NCBI GenBank assembly: GCA_009746045.1
Contig: RPFO01000670.1
Coordinates: 886,454 to 950,453 of the forward strand
Length of the DNA: 64,000 nt
From: Mesostigma viride
Lineage: Eukaryota > Streptophyta > Mesostigmatophyceae > Mesostigmatales > Mesostigmataceae
Reading direction: 5' to 3'
Shown here: in pieces, positions 1 to 10,076 of the stretch
Layout: each line of letters starts with the position of its first letter
Position numbering within the stretch: position 1 is the stretch's first letter
Notes under the pieces: generated by a model
Database searches by the model: none
Told to the model about the DNA's origin: nothing
What the model saw: only the letters and a program-made list of their open reading frames with translations
Made by a program: the position numbers and the translations under genes

Positions 1-1
1 G

Positions 2-547
2 CTCGGGGATAACCCCGAGGACCCCGATTTGCCAGCACTGGTGCCGGCAATCCGCAACCTGTTGGACCAGATTCGAAACATTTTATCGACATTTACGGTC
101 CAGGTGCGGGGAGGTTTGCGGTCGGTGACCGAAGTCACGACTGCCATTGAGGAGTTGGACAACGTCCTCTCTTCACTCACCGGTTACCAGAGAAACCTGC
201 AAAACTGGGCATCGCTTCGCACGGGGGGCGCGCCGGCGGTGTCAACAAATTTGTTTCAGGATCTCGCGCTGTTATCGCTGCTCACTCGCGGCGTACGCAG
301 TCGCGAGCGCCAGGTTTTAATTAACCTGGTGGCATTTCTCGCCTCTGTGCGAGAGTGGATTCCCGCGGGGTGGGAATTATTGACGATCTTTACACATCCT
401 CTGCGCCTCGTCGCGCGTCGGCGCGTCGCAACTTACGCGGCGGGGAGCACGCCGGTTTTAATTCATACCGGTGCAGGTCCGGAGCTGGATATGGAGGATC
501 GTGAGTTCGTATACACGTACTGCGACTTCAGGGGCCTTGACTACTAG
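2..547 (+). CDS. Unidentified ORF, open at the window's left edge
   Basis: An open frame runs from the first bases of the window to a TAG at 545-547, about 181 residues, and probably starts upstream. The protein begins LGDNPEDPDLPALVPAIRN and contains helical, Leu-rich stretches. I see no catalytic motif, zinc finger or signal peptide and do not recognise a family. It lies directly upstream of the Copia-1 gag. It could be a host exon, the 3' end of another element, or a chance ORF. Confidence 0.3.
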   Translation, partial: LGDNPEDPDLPALVPAIRNLLDQIRNILSTFTVQVRGGLRSVTEVTTAIEELDNVLSSLTGYQRNLQNWASLRTGGAPAVSTNLFQDLALLSLLTRGVRSRERQVLINLVAFLASVREWIPAGWELLTIFTHPLRLVARRRVATYAAGSTPVLIHTGAGPELDMEDREFVYTYCDFRGLDY

Positions 548-716
548 TCGGCCTAATTTTCTTCTGCAGTACTTGTCGACATTTTTTTTGTCGAATTTCG
601 GCGGCAATTCGCGGGGCGGCAGCGACACCGGCGCAGGCGGCAGAGGCGACACAAAAATTTTGTACATATTTTCTGCTGCTTCGTTAAGGTGTTCTTTGAA
701 TAGCTGGTAGTGCAGG
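548..716 (+). other. Untranslated stretch before Copia-1 gag
   Basis: No gene is visible here. The sequence has T-rich runs (near 579-588) and ends just before the ATG at 717. It may be Copia-1 leader. No direct repeat of the 3' region (7076-8640) was found here, so the 5' LTR is missing or lies outside the window. Confidence 0.3.
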
Positions 717-1831
717 ATGGCTGAGGGACGCCGTAGCAAGGGTCCAGCCAGTGGGAATAATAATGGGGGTGCTGGTAGTGGAACCGCTCACGTAGATGAC
801 GTGGGGCTTACCGGAGAGATTACCAACCTTCCTCACAATAATAATAATGCACAAGCTATTCATGGCTTTGATCTTACCACACAGGGTCTTTTAATTGTCA
901 ATCAGTTGCAGCCTGTAACCTCAGACTCCAAGCCTAAGCAGGCTGAAGAGTTTGTGGAGGGATTGGAAGGGTTCCCTAGCTTGTACGGTGGTACAAATTA
1001 CTATCAAATCTGGATAGGCAGTAGCACTTTTGGCAAGTGTACTGACCAGATTAAGGACCTAACCAGGGAGTGCAAAAAGGCCAATAAGGCCTGGGCACTG
1101 TACGTGGCTGAGCTGAAGGAGCTGCTGGAGGACCAACGAAGAAGGTCGGCATCCATTGGCAGGACAAGTACCAAGGGTGGGAGGTCAAGGGGGACCTGAT
1201 CCAGAACTTTCTCAACTATTGTAAGATGGTTGAGGAGGGCAGGGCTCACGGCTTTAATGTCGCTGATAACATAGCCCTAACCAACTGGCTCAAGGTTTCT
1301 GGGCTGGATAAGGCGACACGTGGCTCCTTAAAAGTCATGTGTGCCCCACACTCTACCCTGAAGGCCTACAAGGTCATCATCAAACAAGCTCTCGAGGCAG
1401 AGGAGCTGTTTGAGGGTGGAGTGCCAGCAGTGAAGGCTACCCAGGCAGGCGGGCGTACCCAGGGTGGCTCCAAGACGTCTGAGGCTGACCGAAGCCAAGG
1501 AGGGCGTAGGGGCAACCATCACAAGCGCAAGGGAGATCATTCACCTGATTCTGACAGGAGGTCACACTCCAAGTCGGTGTTCAGGCGGGTGGGTGGTCAG
1601 CCCAAGCAGGGCAACGCGTCTGACAATGGGGGCAGTGGCCAGGGCAAGTCCAAGATACAATGCTACCTGTGCAAGGGGTGGGGGCACATCAAGAAGGAGT
1701 GTCCCAGCTTCAAGAAGTCCCAGGGCCAGGGCAGCAACAAGAATAACAACAACAACAAGAAGAACAACAACAAGTCCCAGGCAGGCCAGCCTTCAAAGGG
1801 CAGTCAGCAAGAAGACAACAAGGAGCAGTGA
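717..1831 (+). pseudogene. gag: Copia-1 gag with one frameshift
   Basis: Capsid/nucleocapsid protein that would package the element RNA in cytoplasmic particles. Two overlapping frames make up the gene: 717 to about 1140, starting MAEGRRSKGP, then a second frame from about 1140 to the TGA at 1829-1831. A single frameshift near 1140 joins them. The second part ends in a zinc knuckle, CYLCKGWGHIKKEC, a perfect CX2CX4HX4C, at about 1660-1702. An Asn/Lys/Gln-rich tail follows. Gly/Asn-rich stretches also occur near the start. The pol frame continues in the same frame right after the TGA. Confidence 0.8.
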
Positions 1832-4735
1832 CTGTCTGAGGCAACCCCTACACACCTTAATTCACCCAAGGGGGAGGCCAGGTGCTCCAATGCAGATTTT
1901 ATATCTGGGCAACAAGAGGGTGATCTCCAGGTTCAGTGTGGCCCCAGGTCACCTGGAGAGGTACAGGTTCCTATGAAGACGTCCTTGACAGCTGATGCAG
2001 CTGTAAGTATGTCTGACCCTATGCATCCTCGTGCTGGGCACGAGGGTGGACCTCTCATTTTGAGAGAAACCAATGTACAACCACAGAGGGGTGTGAAGGC
2101 CTCTGGTGGTATGCATGTGGTCCCTGCTGGCGGTCCAGGTGTTGGGCATGAGCAGGGTGACTCAGGCTCTGAGTCAGAACAGGATGGAAGTCAGCATGGT
2201 GATGCTGGACAACCTGACAGCACAGTCCTGACTGTGCCAGGGACTGCTTCCTCTGTGTACCAGGAGTTGGGTGCCCGAATCCACAACATGTTTGGGCATG
2301 CCACTTCTCTGTCAAACAACTTTGCCTTCCGTATGGGCAGGGCACCCCTTCTTAAGGCGTGTCAGCAAGCTGCCTCACGGTGTAAGTGCCAGTTGTCCTC
2401 CAACAAGCCCAGGAAATCACATGCCAAAGCTCTACCTCAGAGCATTGGTGATCTGCAGTGTGATATCCAACACATCAGGGGCATGCAACTGTTGGTGTGC
2501 GTGGACAGGTACACGAAATACAAGGTGCTGGAGCATTTACCTTCTATGAAGAACAGGTACTTGCTGGCTGCCCTGCAGAATGTAAGAGCCAAGTTTCCTA
2601 CCACAAGGATCCAGGTGGACATGCAGTTTCAGCATCTCAAGGGTGATCCTACCCTTCCTGAGTTGCTGGTTACACCTAGGGAGGCTCATGGGCAGCAGGG
2701 TGCTATCGAGAGGGCAATCCAGGAGGTCAAGAAATTGATCATCTCTGAAGACTGGGTACCCTTGTCTGCACCTGCACTTGTCAGGAGTGCATGGCTGAGG
2801 AACGTGGAGCAGCAGCTGAACAGCAGGGTTAACTTCTACTATGATGGAGTTGCTGTCAGCCCAATGGGTCTATATCATGGCCTGTGCCCACCACATGTGC
2901 TGGAGGGCTGGAAACATGCTGCACATGTCACCTTTGCCAAGCTGAGGGAGAAGGACCGGGGTTGGAAGATGCTGGAGCCACAAGTGGGTCAGAAGGTCCT
3001 AGCTTGGAAGGAACCTAGCCTTTATGGCAAACGTGGTAGCTGGAGTCCTGGGGTGGTTACCCAGGTTGATGAAGCTAGCCACGCATGCTTGGTCAGCATG
3101 GAGGACGAACCAAAGCATGTACACCGGCTGAGTTGGTCATATGTCAAGCCTAACCTGATGAATGAGGGCAGTCAGGCACAAGGCTCACAGGATCTGCAGG
3201 ATTTTCAGGTCCCAGGTGACATCACTGACGCAACGACCACATCTGTTGCAGGGGAATCTGTCAGCCCTGGCCAGGTTGCAGAGGTACTTGTTGAACAGGC
3301 TGCAAGGTCAACAGCTGGGGAGTCAACTGTCAAGCCCAAGGCACTAACCAAGCCCAGGGGGACAAGTTTGGCTGGATTGATTGGGGCTCTACAAAGGGCC
3401 AAGAAGCAGCCCAAGGTAGCCAAGCTCAGGTGGCATGGCAATCTGGGGCTGGACACTGCCTTAGAGGTAGACACTAATTCTCAGGTCTCCATTATTGGGA
3501 CCAGGGCTGCAGCAGGGTACAGCATGTCTGAACCCAGCTATCAGTTTGTGTCTGACTTCAGTGGCGGGGTACACGTGAAGGTACTGGGTGAGGTATTCAT
3601 TCCTATCCTTGGACAGGACACTGCTTTTTGTGTCTTGGAGGGCTATCAAGGACCTGCTCTTCTGGGGCAGAATTTCCTATGCCAGGATGGGGTAGTGATC
3701 ACGTCCTCTCTCCTGACTAAGGAAGGGGCTGGTCAGGTCCCACTGATTAATTTCAGGACCACTCACCTATCACGTGCAGTAACCAGGACGGTTAAGCGTG
3801 TGCAAGTGTGCCAGGGGCAGGAGCCCTTGGTTGATGACCTCATACTGCCAGCTGCTAGTCATCCAAGCAGTTTGGGCATTGGTCCTCACTCACTTGCTGG
3901 ACACAGCCCTATCAACTACCAAGGCCTGGTGAAGCTCATGTCCTCTCCCATTATGTGTCCCCAGGTCACACTGGGTCTGATTAAATCTGGGGAGGACTGG
4001 ATCTCCAAGAAATGCGTGGAACCTGTCAATGACCTGCCTCCTGCACGACGTCTACTCAAGCTCAAGTTTGTCATCAAGATGAAGGAGGTGGACGGGGTCA
4101 AGGTACCACATGTCAGGCCAGTGCTGAATGAGTTCAAGGGTACTGGTGAGTGCACTGCTGAGGAGTTGTATACCCCTGGCATGCTGCATGATACTTGGAG
4201 GCTGCTGCTGTGTGTCTTTCTAGGCCTTCTCAACAAGGGCTTGGACTATGGCTCAGTGGTGATAGACTTCAAGAGGGCATTTCTGGAGGGTGATGCAGAT
4301 GTGGCACAGGAAAAGTGGGAGGGCAAGACGCCTTTCTATGTTAGGGTGCCTGCTGTATGGAAAAGGGACATCCACACGGAGTTCCTTAAAATCCTCAAGG
4401 GCCTGGAGGGCCTGAGGTCAAGTCCAATAATCTGGAGGGAGACTCTCAACCGTTTCCTGAAGGAGCATTGCAACTTGAAGGTCTCTCCTGTAGACCCCTG
4501 TCTGTTTCTGGGGCAATGGGAAGGCCTGCCAGTGTATGCTTCGCTGCACGGGGATGACCTACATCTGATAGCTCCCACGTCGTGGCTTAAGGAGCTGATC
4601 TCCATCATTAAGTCCAAGTTTCCTCTGGGTAGGGAGCAATGGCAGGTGGAGAATGAGCCTCTGCTGTTTGTGGGCATGGAGGCCACACTGGTGAAGAAGG
4701 GGGGAGTGGCGTATGCTGCTGGTGGGGGGCAATGA
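1832..4735 (+). pseudogene. pol: Copia-1 pol, first copy: integrase, protease-like, RT (truncated)
   Basis: Continues the gag frame after the TGA; the first ATG is at 1973 (920 aa from there). Integrase core: D164 (LQCDIQHI), D216 (IQVDMQF) and E246 (GAIERAIQ), a 29-residue D-to-E spacing. An SH3-like stretch follows (VGQKVLAWKEP). At about residues 490-570 is a retropepsin-like domain: EVDTNSQVS, with D500, and ALLGQNFL. The RT starts near LLKLKFVIK, has DFKRAFLEGD, and has HGDD (G860-D862) where Copia usually has YVDD. A 2-base deletion near 4700, relative to the second copy, shifts the frame and removes RNase H. Confidence 0.85.
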
Positions 4736-6475
4736 CTATCAAGAGACCCTCATTAGCAAGCTTCCTCCAACCATCACACAGGCACTGTGTCCCATGGTGA
4801 GGGGCATGGTTGCTTGGGTGGCAGGCATTTCCAGGCCAGACCTTATGGTCATACGACCACATTGTTGATGGGATCTGTCAGCCCTGGCCAGGTTGCAGAG
4901 GTACTTGTTGAACAGGCTGCAAGGTCAACAGCTGGGGAGTCAACTGTCAAGCCCAAGGCACTAACCAAGCCCAGGGGGACAAGTTTGGCTGGATTGATTG
5001 GGGCTCTACAAAGGGCCAAGAAGCAGCCCAAGGTAGCCAAGCTCAGGTGGCATGGCAATCTGGGGCTGGACACTGCCTTAGAGGTAGACACTAATTCTCA
5101 GGTCTCCATTATTGGGACCAGGGCTGCAGCAGGGTACAGCATGTCTGAACCCAGCTATCAGTTTGTGTCTGACTTCAGTGGCGGGGTACACGTGAAGGTA
5201 CTGGGTGAGGTATTCATTCCTATCCTTGGACAGGACACTGCTTTTTGTGTCTTGGAGGGCTATCAAGGACCTGCTCTTCTGGGGCAGAATTTCCTATGCC
5301 AGGATGGGGTAGTGATCACGTCCTCTCTCCTGACTAAGGAAGGGGCTGGTCAGGTCCCACTGATTAATTTCAGGACCACTCACCTATCACGTGCAGTAAC
5401 CAGGACGGTTAAGCGTGTGCAAGTGTGCCAGGGGCAGGAGCCCTTGGTTGATGACCTCATACTGCCAGCTGCTAGTCATCCAAGCAGTTTGGGCATTGGT
5501 CCTCACTCACTTGCTGGACACAGCCCTATCAACTACCAAGGCCTGGTGAAGCTCATGTCCTCTCCCATTATGTGTCCCCAGGTAACACTGGGTCTGATTA
5601 AATCTGGGGAGGACTGGATCTCCAAGAAATGCGTGGAACCTGTCAATGACCTGCCTCCTGCACGACGTCTACTCAAGCTCAAGTTTGTCATCAAGATGAA
5701 GGAGGTGGACGGGGTCAAGGTACCACATGTCAGGCCAGTGCTGAATGAGTTCAAGGGTACTGGTGAGTGCACTGCTGAGGAGTTGTATACCCCTGGCATG
5801 CTGCATGATACTTGGAGGCTGCTGCTGTGTGTCTTTCTAGGCCTTCTCAACAAGGGCTTGGACTATGGCTCAGTGGTGATAGACTTCAAGAGGGCATTTC
5901 TGGAGGGTGATGCAGATGTGGCACAGGAAAAGTGGGAGGGCAAGACGCCTTTCTATGTTAGGGTGCCTGCTGTATGGAAAAGGGACATCCACACGGAGTT
6001 CCTTAAAATCCTCAAAGGCCTGGAGGGCCTGAGGTCAAGTCCAATAATCTGGAGGGAGACTCTCAACCGTTTCCTGAAGGAGCATTGCAACTTGAAGGTC
6101 TCTCCTGTAGACCCCTGTCTGTTTCTGGGGCAATGGGAAGGCCTGCCAGTGTATGCTTCGCTGCACGGGGATGACCTACATCTGATAGCTCCCACGTCGT
6201 GGCTTAAGGAGCTGATCACCATCATTAAGTCCAAGTTTCCTCTGGGTAGGGAGCAATGGCAGGTGGAGAATGAGCCTCTGCTGTTTGTGGGCATGGAGGC
6301 CACACTGGTGAAGAAGGGAGGGGAGTGGCGTATGCTGCTGGTGGGGGGCAATGACTATCAAGAGACCCTCATTAGCAAGCTTCCTCCAACCATCACACAG
6401 GCACTGTGTCCCATGGTGAGGGGCATGGTTGCTTGGGTGGCAGGCATTTCCAGGCCAGACCTTATGGTCATAGCC
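3238..6475 (+). repeat. 1.6 kb direct tandem duplication inside Copia-1 pol
   Basis: Positions about 3238-4854 recur at about 4855-6475, offset 1617 bases (1619 after the 2-base deletion in copy one). Only a handful of differences are visible (for example near 3966/5583, 4398/6016 and 4603/6220). Both units start near CGACCACAT, which suggests microhomology at the junction. This may be a real duplication or an assembly artefact. Confidence 0.9.
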
Positions 6476-7075
6476 AGGTTGCCTGATGACATGCTGGTGG
6501 AGCTAGGGTCTGCCAAGGTGGCTGATCAGGTCAGGGCTTCATCTGGCATTCTGTTGTCTGCAGTGGATTTATCACAACCCATTTGCATGGAGCTGTATGT
6601 GGATAGCTCAATGGACAGCAGGCAGGTCTCCAAGGTCAGGGGCAGGGCTGCAGGGCTCTTTGTGCTCAGACAGGAAGGCCTGGGGAGTTTGGTGAGCTGG
6701 TTTAGTCGCCTGCACAAACGGGTGGCTGTCAGCAGTGATGTGGCAGAATGCAGGGCTATTTGTGAAGGCATTCACACAAGCCTTTATCTGAAGGAGTTGC
6801 TTCATCAGATGACTTCTAACACTCCTTGGCCACTTCAGGTTACCACTCTTCTAAAAACAGACTCCATGGGGATGGTGCAGTTTGTGCACAGGCAGATGGC
6901 CAGAAGTAGGGACTTGGATTATCTCCTTCTTAAGGAGTTGTCCTCCTTGGCCAATATTGAGCATATCCCTGGGGTTGACAATCCTGCTGATGCTTTGACC
7001 AAGCTAGTGCAGAAGGCAGCAGTGCAATACAAGGTTCTTCAGTCTCTGATGGACCCATCTCAGCAAGCTGTCTAA
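4787..7075 (+). CDS. pol: Copia-1 pol, second copy: protease-like, RT and RNase H
   Basis: Open for 762 codons. From MGSVSPGQ onward it repeats the first copy: protease-like domain (EVDTNSQVS ... ALLGQNFL), RT with DFKRAFLEGD and HGDD (about 6164-6175). Unlike copy one it reads through into RNase H: ELYVDSSMD (first Asp), AECRAICEG (Glu), LKTDSMGM (Asp) and the closing VDNPADALTKL. This is the normal Copia 3' end. It has no integrase, so it can only be the downstream half of the duplicated gene. The first residues before MGSVS derive from the duplication junction. Confidence 0.85.
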   Translation: MSHGEGHGCLGGRHFQARPYGHTTTLLMGSVSPGQVAEVLVEQAARSTAGESTVKPKALTKPRGTSLAGLIGALQRAKKQPKVAKLRWHGNLGLDTALEVDTNSQVSIIGTRAAAGYSMSEPSYQFVSDFSGGVHVKVLGEVFIPILGQDTAFCVLEGYQGPALLGQNFLCQDGVVITSSLLTKEGAGQVPLINFRTTHLSRAVTRTVKRVQVCQGQEPLVDDLILPAASHPSSLGIGPHSLAGHSPINYQGLVKLMSSPIMCPQVTLGLIKSGEDWISKKCVEPVNDLPPARRLLKLKFVIKMKEVDGVKVPHVRPVLNEFKGTGECTAEELYTPGMLHDTWRLLLCVFLGLLNKGLDYGSVVIDFKRAFLEGDADVAQEKWEGKTPFYVRVPAVWKRDIHTEFLKILKGLEGLRSSPIIWRETLNRFLKEHCNLKVSPVDPCLFLGQWEGLPVYASLHGDDLHLIAPTSWLKELITIIKSKFPLGREQWQVENEPLLFVGMEATLVKKGGEWRMLLVGGNDYQETLISKLPPTITQALCPMVRGMVAWVAGISRPDLMVIARLPDDMLVELGSAKVADQVRASSGILLSAVDLSQPICMELYVDSSMDSRQVSKVRGRAAGLFVLRQEGLGSLVSWFSRLHKRVAVSSDVAECRAICEGIHTSLYLKELLHQMTSNTPWPLQVTTLLKTDSMGMVQFVHRQMARSRDLDYLLLKELSSLANIEHIPGVDNPADALTKLVQKAAVQYKVLQSLMDPSQQAV

Positions 7076-8640
7076 GCTGGTGCATGGTTATAGGGCATTG
7101 GAGAGCAGATTGTGTGGTAGTGTCAGCATTGTGACTGGCATAATACCTGTATTTTAGTCTGTACTAAGGCTCATGGACCATGGTACACTCACTCTGATTT
7201 TAATCAGGATACAGCCAGGTTTTGGCTGGGGTTCATGCTGTTGACTACACAAGGTTGACAGGTCCATTACAGACCATGTATTCTATTTTAAAAGAAATGT
7301 ATATTTGTACATACCTCTCACAATGGTCTGGGAACCTTTATTCTGGGGTTTATAGGGCGGGGTTCGATTCCCTGGTATTATGTTTCTACAAGCTGGCCTG
7401 TTCAGGTGTTTGCCTGTTCAGACTTCCCTAGTTCCCCAGGGCAGGATTTAATTGTTGCCTATGTGTTTCATTTTGTCATTTGTTTGCTGTGGCAGTTTAC
7501 CATCTGGCAAGTAGACGGGCGCCGTAAGACGGGCGCCAATAGACCCCTGTTGAGAGAATGACAGGCAAACTATTGTAATACGCCTTACTTTGTCAAGTGG
7601 TATTTTAATTGTCATGGATTTATTGTGCTTATATTGAATATGTACTGGGTTTTATGGGATTAGTATCTGGGATTAATGTAACTCACCGCCAGAAGGTCAT
7701 TGTACTGGAGGCTCTACCGAGGTGATGGGATTAACTCCTGGAGAAGACCTCATAGAATTAACCTGTATGTATTTAATTTTGTGTGCTTCTAATATCTGGT
7801 GGTACTCTGTAATGCCACTTCCATAGGTTTTTATCCATTTATCATGGAATGGTTTTCCCTGTGGCAGATCTGTTTCTTTTCCAGTTCCTTAAAAGAAAGG
7901 GCTGGGGGAATGGCAATGGCCATTAAAGACATCTGTTCAAGCTTCAAGCTGGAGTGAAGGACATTTCAAGCTACTTCAAGGGTCCCTGGCAGGGGATGTG
8001 ATCCCTAAAGAAAAGAAGGGATTGGAGTTAACGTAAAGGATTTACGTTAGATGGATAGAGATTGTTACGCTCTTTCCAACGGCACCTTGAACGCCTCATG
8101 TGGTTAAGGAACGTAAAAGTTATGACGTTTCCTAGGCTGTGCCGACAGTACCCGGCGCGCCACTGTGGGCGCGTACGGACACAGGATGTACAAGTGTCAC
8201 TTTGATAGTCCGCAGGACGTTGACAGGACTTGTACAGGACTTGATGGTCAATTGATAGGTAGGCGCACTGTAGCGCGCCAGGACCTATGAGACAATTGAT
8301 GCTGAGCAATGTACGGATAGGTCCACAGGACTAGCCGTATGGACAATTGATAGATCTGCGCGCCAAAGGCGTGCCAGAGTCTGTGTAATCAATTGATTGA
8401 CAGTTCAGCTGTGACAGTGCAGCTGAATACTTGGACGCGTCCCTAGTAAGCTATATGAGTGACTTGGTCACACCGGGACGCTAGTTCTTGCGTGCACGTT
8501 CTCTTGGCACTGCGACCCTGTCGTCTGTGCTGCGTGCAGTCTTGGAAGTGACGTGACTTACGTCTGTGTTTCCTGATTATTAATAAAGGCAACTTCCTGC
8601 AAGAACCATGGCGGAATTCGTGGCATTCTTACCCTCACAA
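7076..8640 (+). other. Copia-1 3' untranslated / probable LTR region
   Basis: No gene. The stretch follows the pol stop. It includes a TATA-like TATATGAG near 8451 and an AATAAA signal near 8581, as expected for an LTR, but without a second copy the LTR edges cannot be set. A TGTTG at about 7549 could be an LTR start. A perfect pol III B-box string (GGTTCGATTCC) near 7360 has no matching acceptor stem, so it is not called a tRNA. Confidence 0.4.
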
Positions 8641-8644
8641 CTCA

Positions 8645-8705
8645 ATGGAAACGCCTAACGGGAGGAACCTAATAGCCCTGCTGCACCGCAAAATCAGCCC
8701 GCGTT
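8645..8705 (-). mobile_element. Short non-LTR retrotransposon fragment
   Basis: The reverse complement of these 61 bases matches 32039-32097 almost perfectly, covering the end of the LINE C-terminal ORF and the start of its 3' region. It is a 5'-truncated piece. Confidence 0.6.
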
Positions 8706-8839
8706 AATATATATATGTGGCTGTGCATGCACGCAAATACTACAGTAGTATACAATTAATGCATGTAGTATGTTTGCATGGTGCGATGCTATGTGAATAT
8801 ACTGAGCTGCATGTGACTACAGGTGTGTGACTCGTGGTG

Positions 8840-8925
8840 TGCATTAATTAATTAATTAACTGAATTAATTAATTAATATTAATTAATCTCGTGTCCCCGT
8901 TGGGGGACCACGGAGGCTAAACAGG
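8840..8925 (-). mobile_element. SINE/LINE 3' end: CAAC-loop hairpin plus ATTA tail
   Basis: Read on the minus strand: stem GTCCCC, loop CAAC, stem GGGGAC (8893-8908), followed by an ATTAATTA-rich tail (8845-8888). It is one of seven such ends in the window. Confidence 0.55.
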
Positions 8926-9904
8926 TGGGGATGTGATAAGTAACTCACATATTCTCACCTTCCATACAACAACCTTGTTTTCCAGCAGGCTGAAGAGCAT
9001 GACAGGCGTCTATGAGCTCGCCAGCTCCTTGCAACGGTGATGCCGCTCCCAGGCAGCTAGGGTCCTTGACTACGCAATATAGAATGTCTACCGTGTGAAA
9101 ACCTCCATACAGGAAGTGTAGCAAAGCCAGATAACTGCCCGATCAATTCTGGGTAGCTTTAGGAAGCATGGCATACGCAGCATAAGGAAAACCATTGAAA
9201 GCTGCGGAAAATCTGATAGCACAACTGCAACAAGTGGAGAACAAAATAGCAAGAAAAACCCAGAAACGGCGCAAAAAGTTTCATGCCAGGTTCATTAAGA
9301 GCGCAAACAGACTGGGCGGTGACATGCGGCAAATCAACGTACCACGGCCGGCATTATTTCCTACCCAGGCGCGCAAGAAAAGCCAGCCAGCCATGGATGG
9401 ATTAACCGCGGATCGCGCAGGCCTGAACGAAATCATTTTAGAAATGACAGGAAATGGCCGCAGATCGAAGATGCTTAGGTTATTTTCATGGTGTCCGTTA
9501 CTAAACGGCTCTTGCTGCATCAAAATAACCCACGAATGTCGAGTTCTACCGTCGCAGGCACACATGCTAGATTATTCATCGCGGCCAAATTGACGTGGGA
9601 TGAGACCCCCGTGCAAATCTGTACCAACAAAGGCAGCGAATTTGCAAATAGTGCAGATCTTGCTATGAAACATCATAATAGAACATCACTTTTAACCATC
9701 GGCTTAATTTTTTCGCCTGTCGCCCGCTGGATTAGCCATATTTTAACGGAACGCACGTCGCCATGGCCACCTCCGCACGGTGCGCGCACTGTGCACCACA
9801 ACGTCAAAATAAGATCGCGTCGAATTGTGAAAGTTCAGACGGGTCAGTACTTAGTAGAGATACGAAATCTGTGGCTTCAAATCGTTGCCCTGTCGTTCTG
9901 GCAT
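8926..9904. other. Region with two unrecognised overlapping ORFs
   Basis: ORFs at 9195-9593 (132 aa, basic) and 9488-10072 (194 aa) overlap. The second contains VQICTNKGSEFANS, which loosely resembles the DNGSEF part of an LTR-type integrase, but I see no other catalytic residue. I treat it as a decayed element of unknown type. Confidence 0.25.
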
Positions 9905-10074
9905 CCTAGCCGCGCAAAACGTAAAAAAAACGCGGAAAACACGGCATTATACGGTATTATACGTCATTATGCGCTAAAACGTATTACGTATGAAAAATTA
10001 TACGCTAAAAGCCAGCGTATTACGTATTATACCGTATTATACCGTATTATACGGCGTATGATCTCACTCTGATG
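9905..10074. repeat. TACG-rich transposon end (hAT-like)
   Basis: AT-rich sequence with repeated TACG/CGTA words ends in CGGCGTATGATCTCACTCTG, close to the right end of the complete hAT-type element at 27940-27962. Its left partner was not found. It abuts the broken end of Gypsy-1. Confidence 0.45.
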
Positions 10075-10076
10075 CT

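Larger units (their letters stand above)
717..8640 (+). mobile_element. Copia-1 LTR retrotransposon, internal region plus 3' flank
   Basis: In order it carries gag with a CCHC knuckle, integrase, an aspartic-protease-like domain, reverse transcriptase and RNase H. The RT and RNase H are of the Copia type (block DFKRAFLEGD, ending NPADALTKL). The protease-like domain sits after the integrase, unlike standard Copia. A 1.6 kb block covering PR and most of RT is present twice in tandem. No LTR pair could be matched, so the outer limits are approximate. Confidence 0.8.

Noticed and set aside
7350..7385. Possible tRNA (GGTTCGATTCC with a plausible T-arm)
   Set aside because: No matching acceptor stem, D-arm or anticodon arm at the right distance upstream.
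9488..10072. A degraded LTR-type integrase (TNKGSEFANS)
   Set aside because: A single weak motif match with no other catalytic residue or zinc domain; left as unknown.
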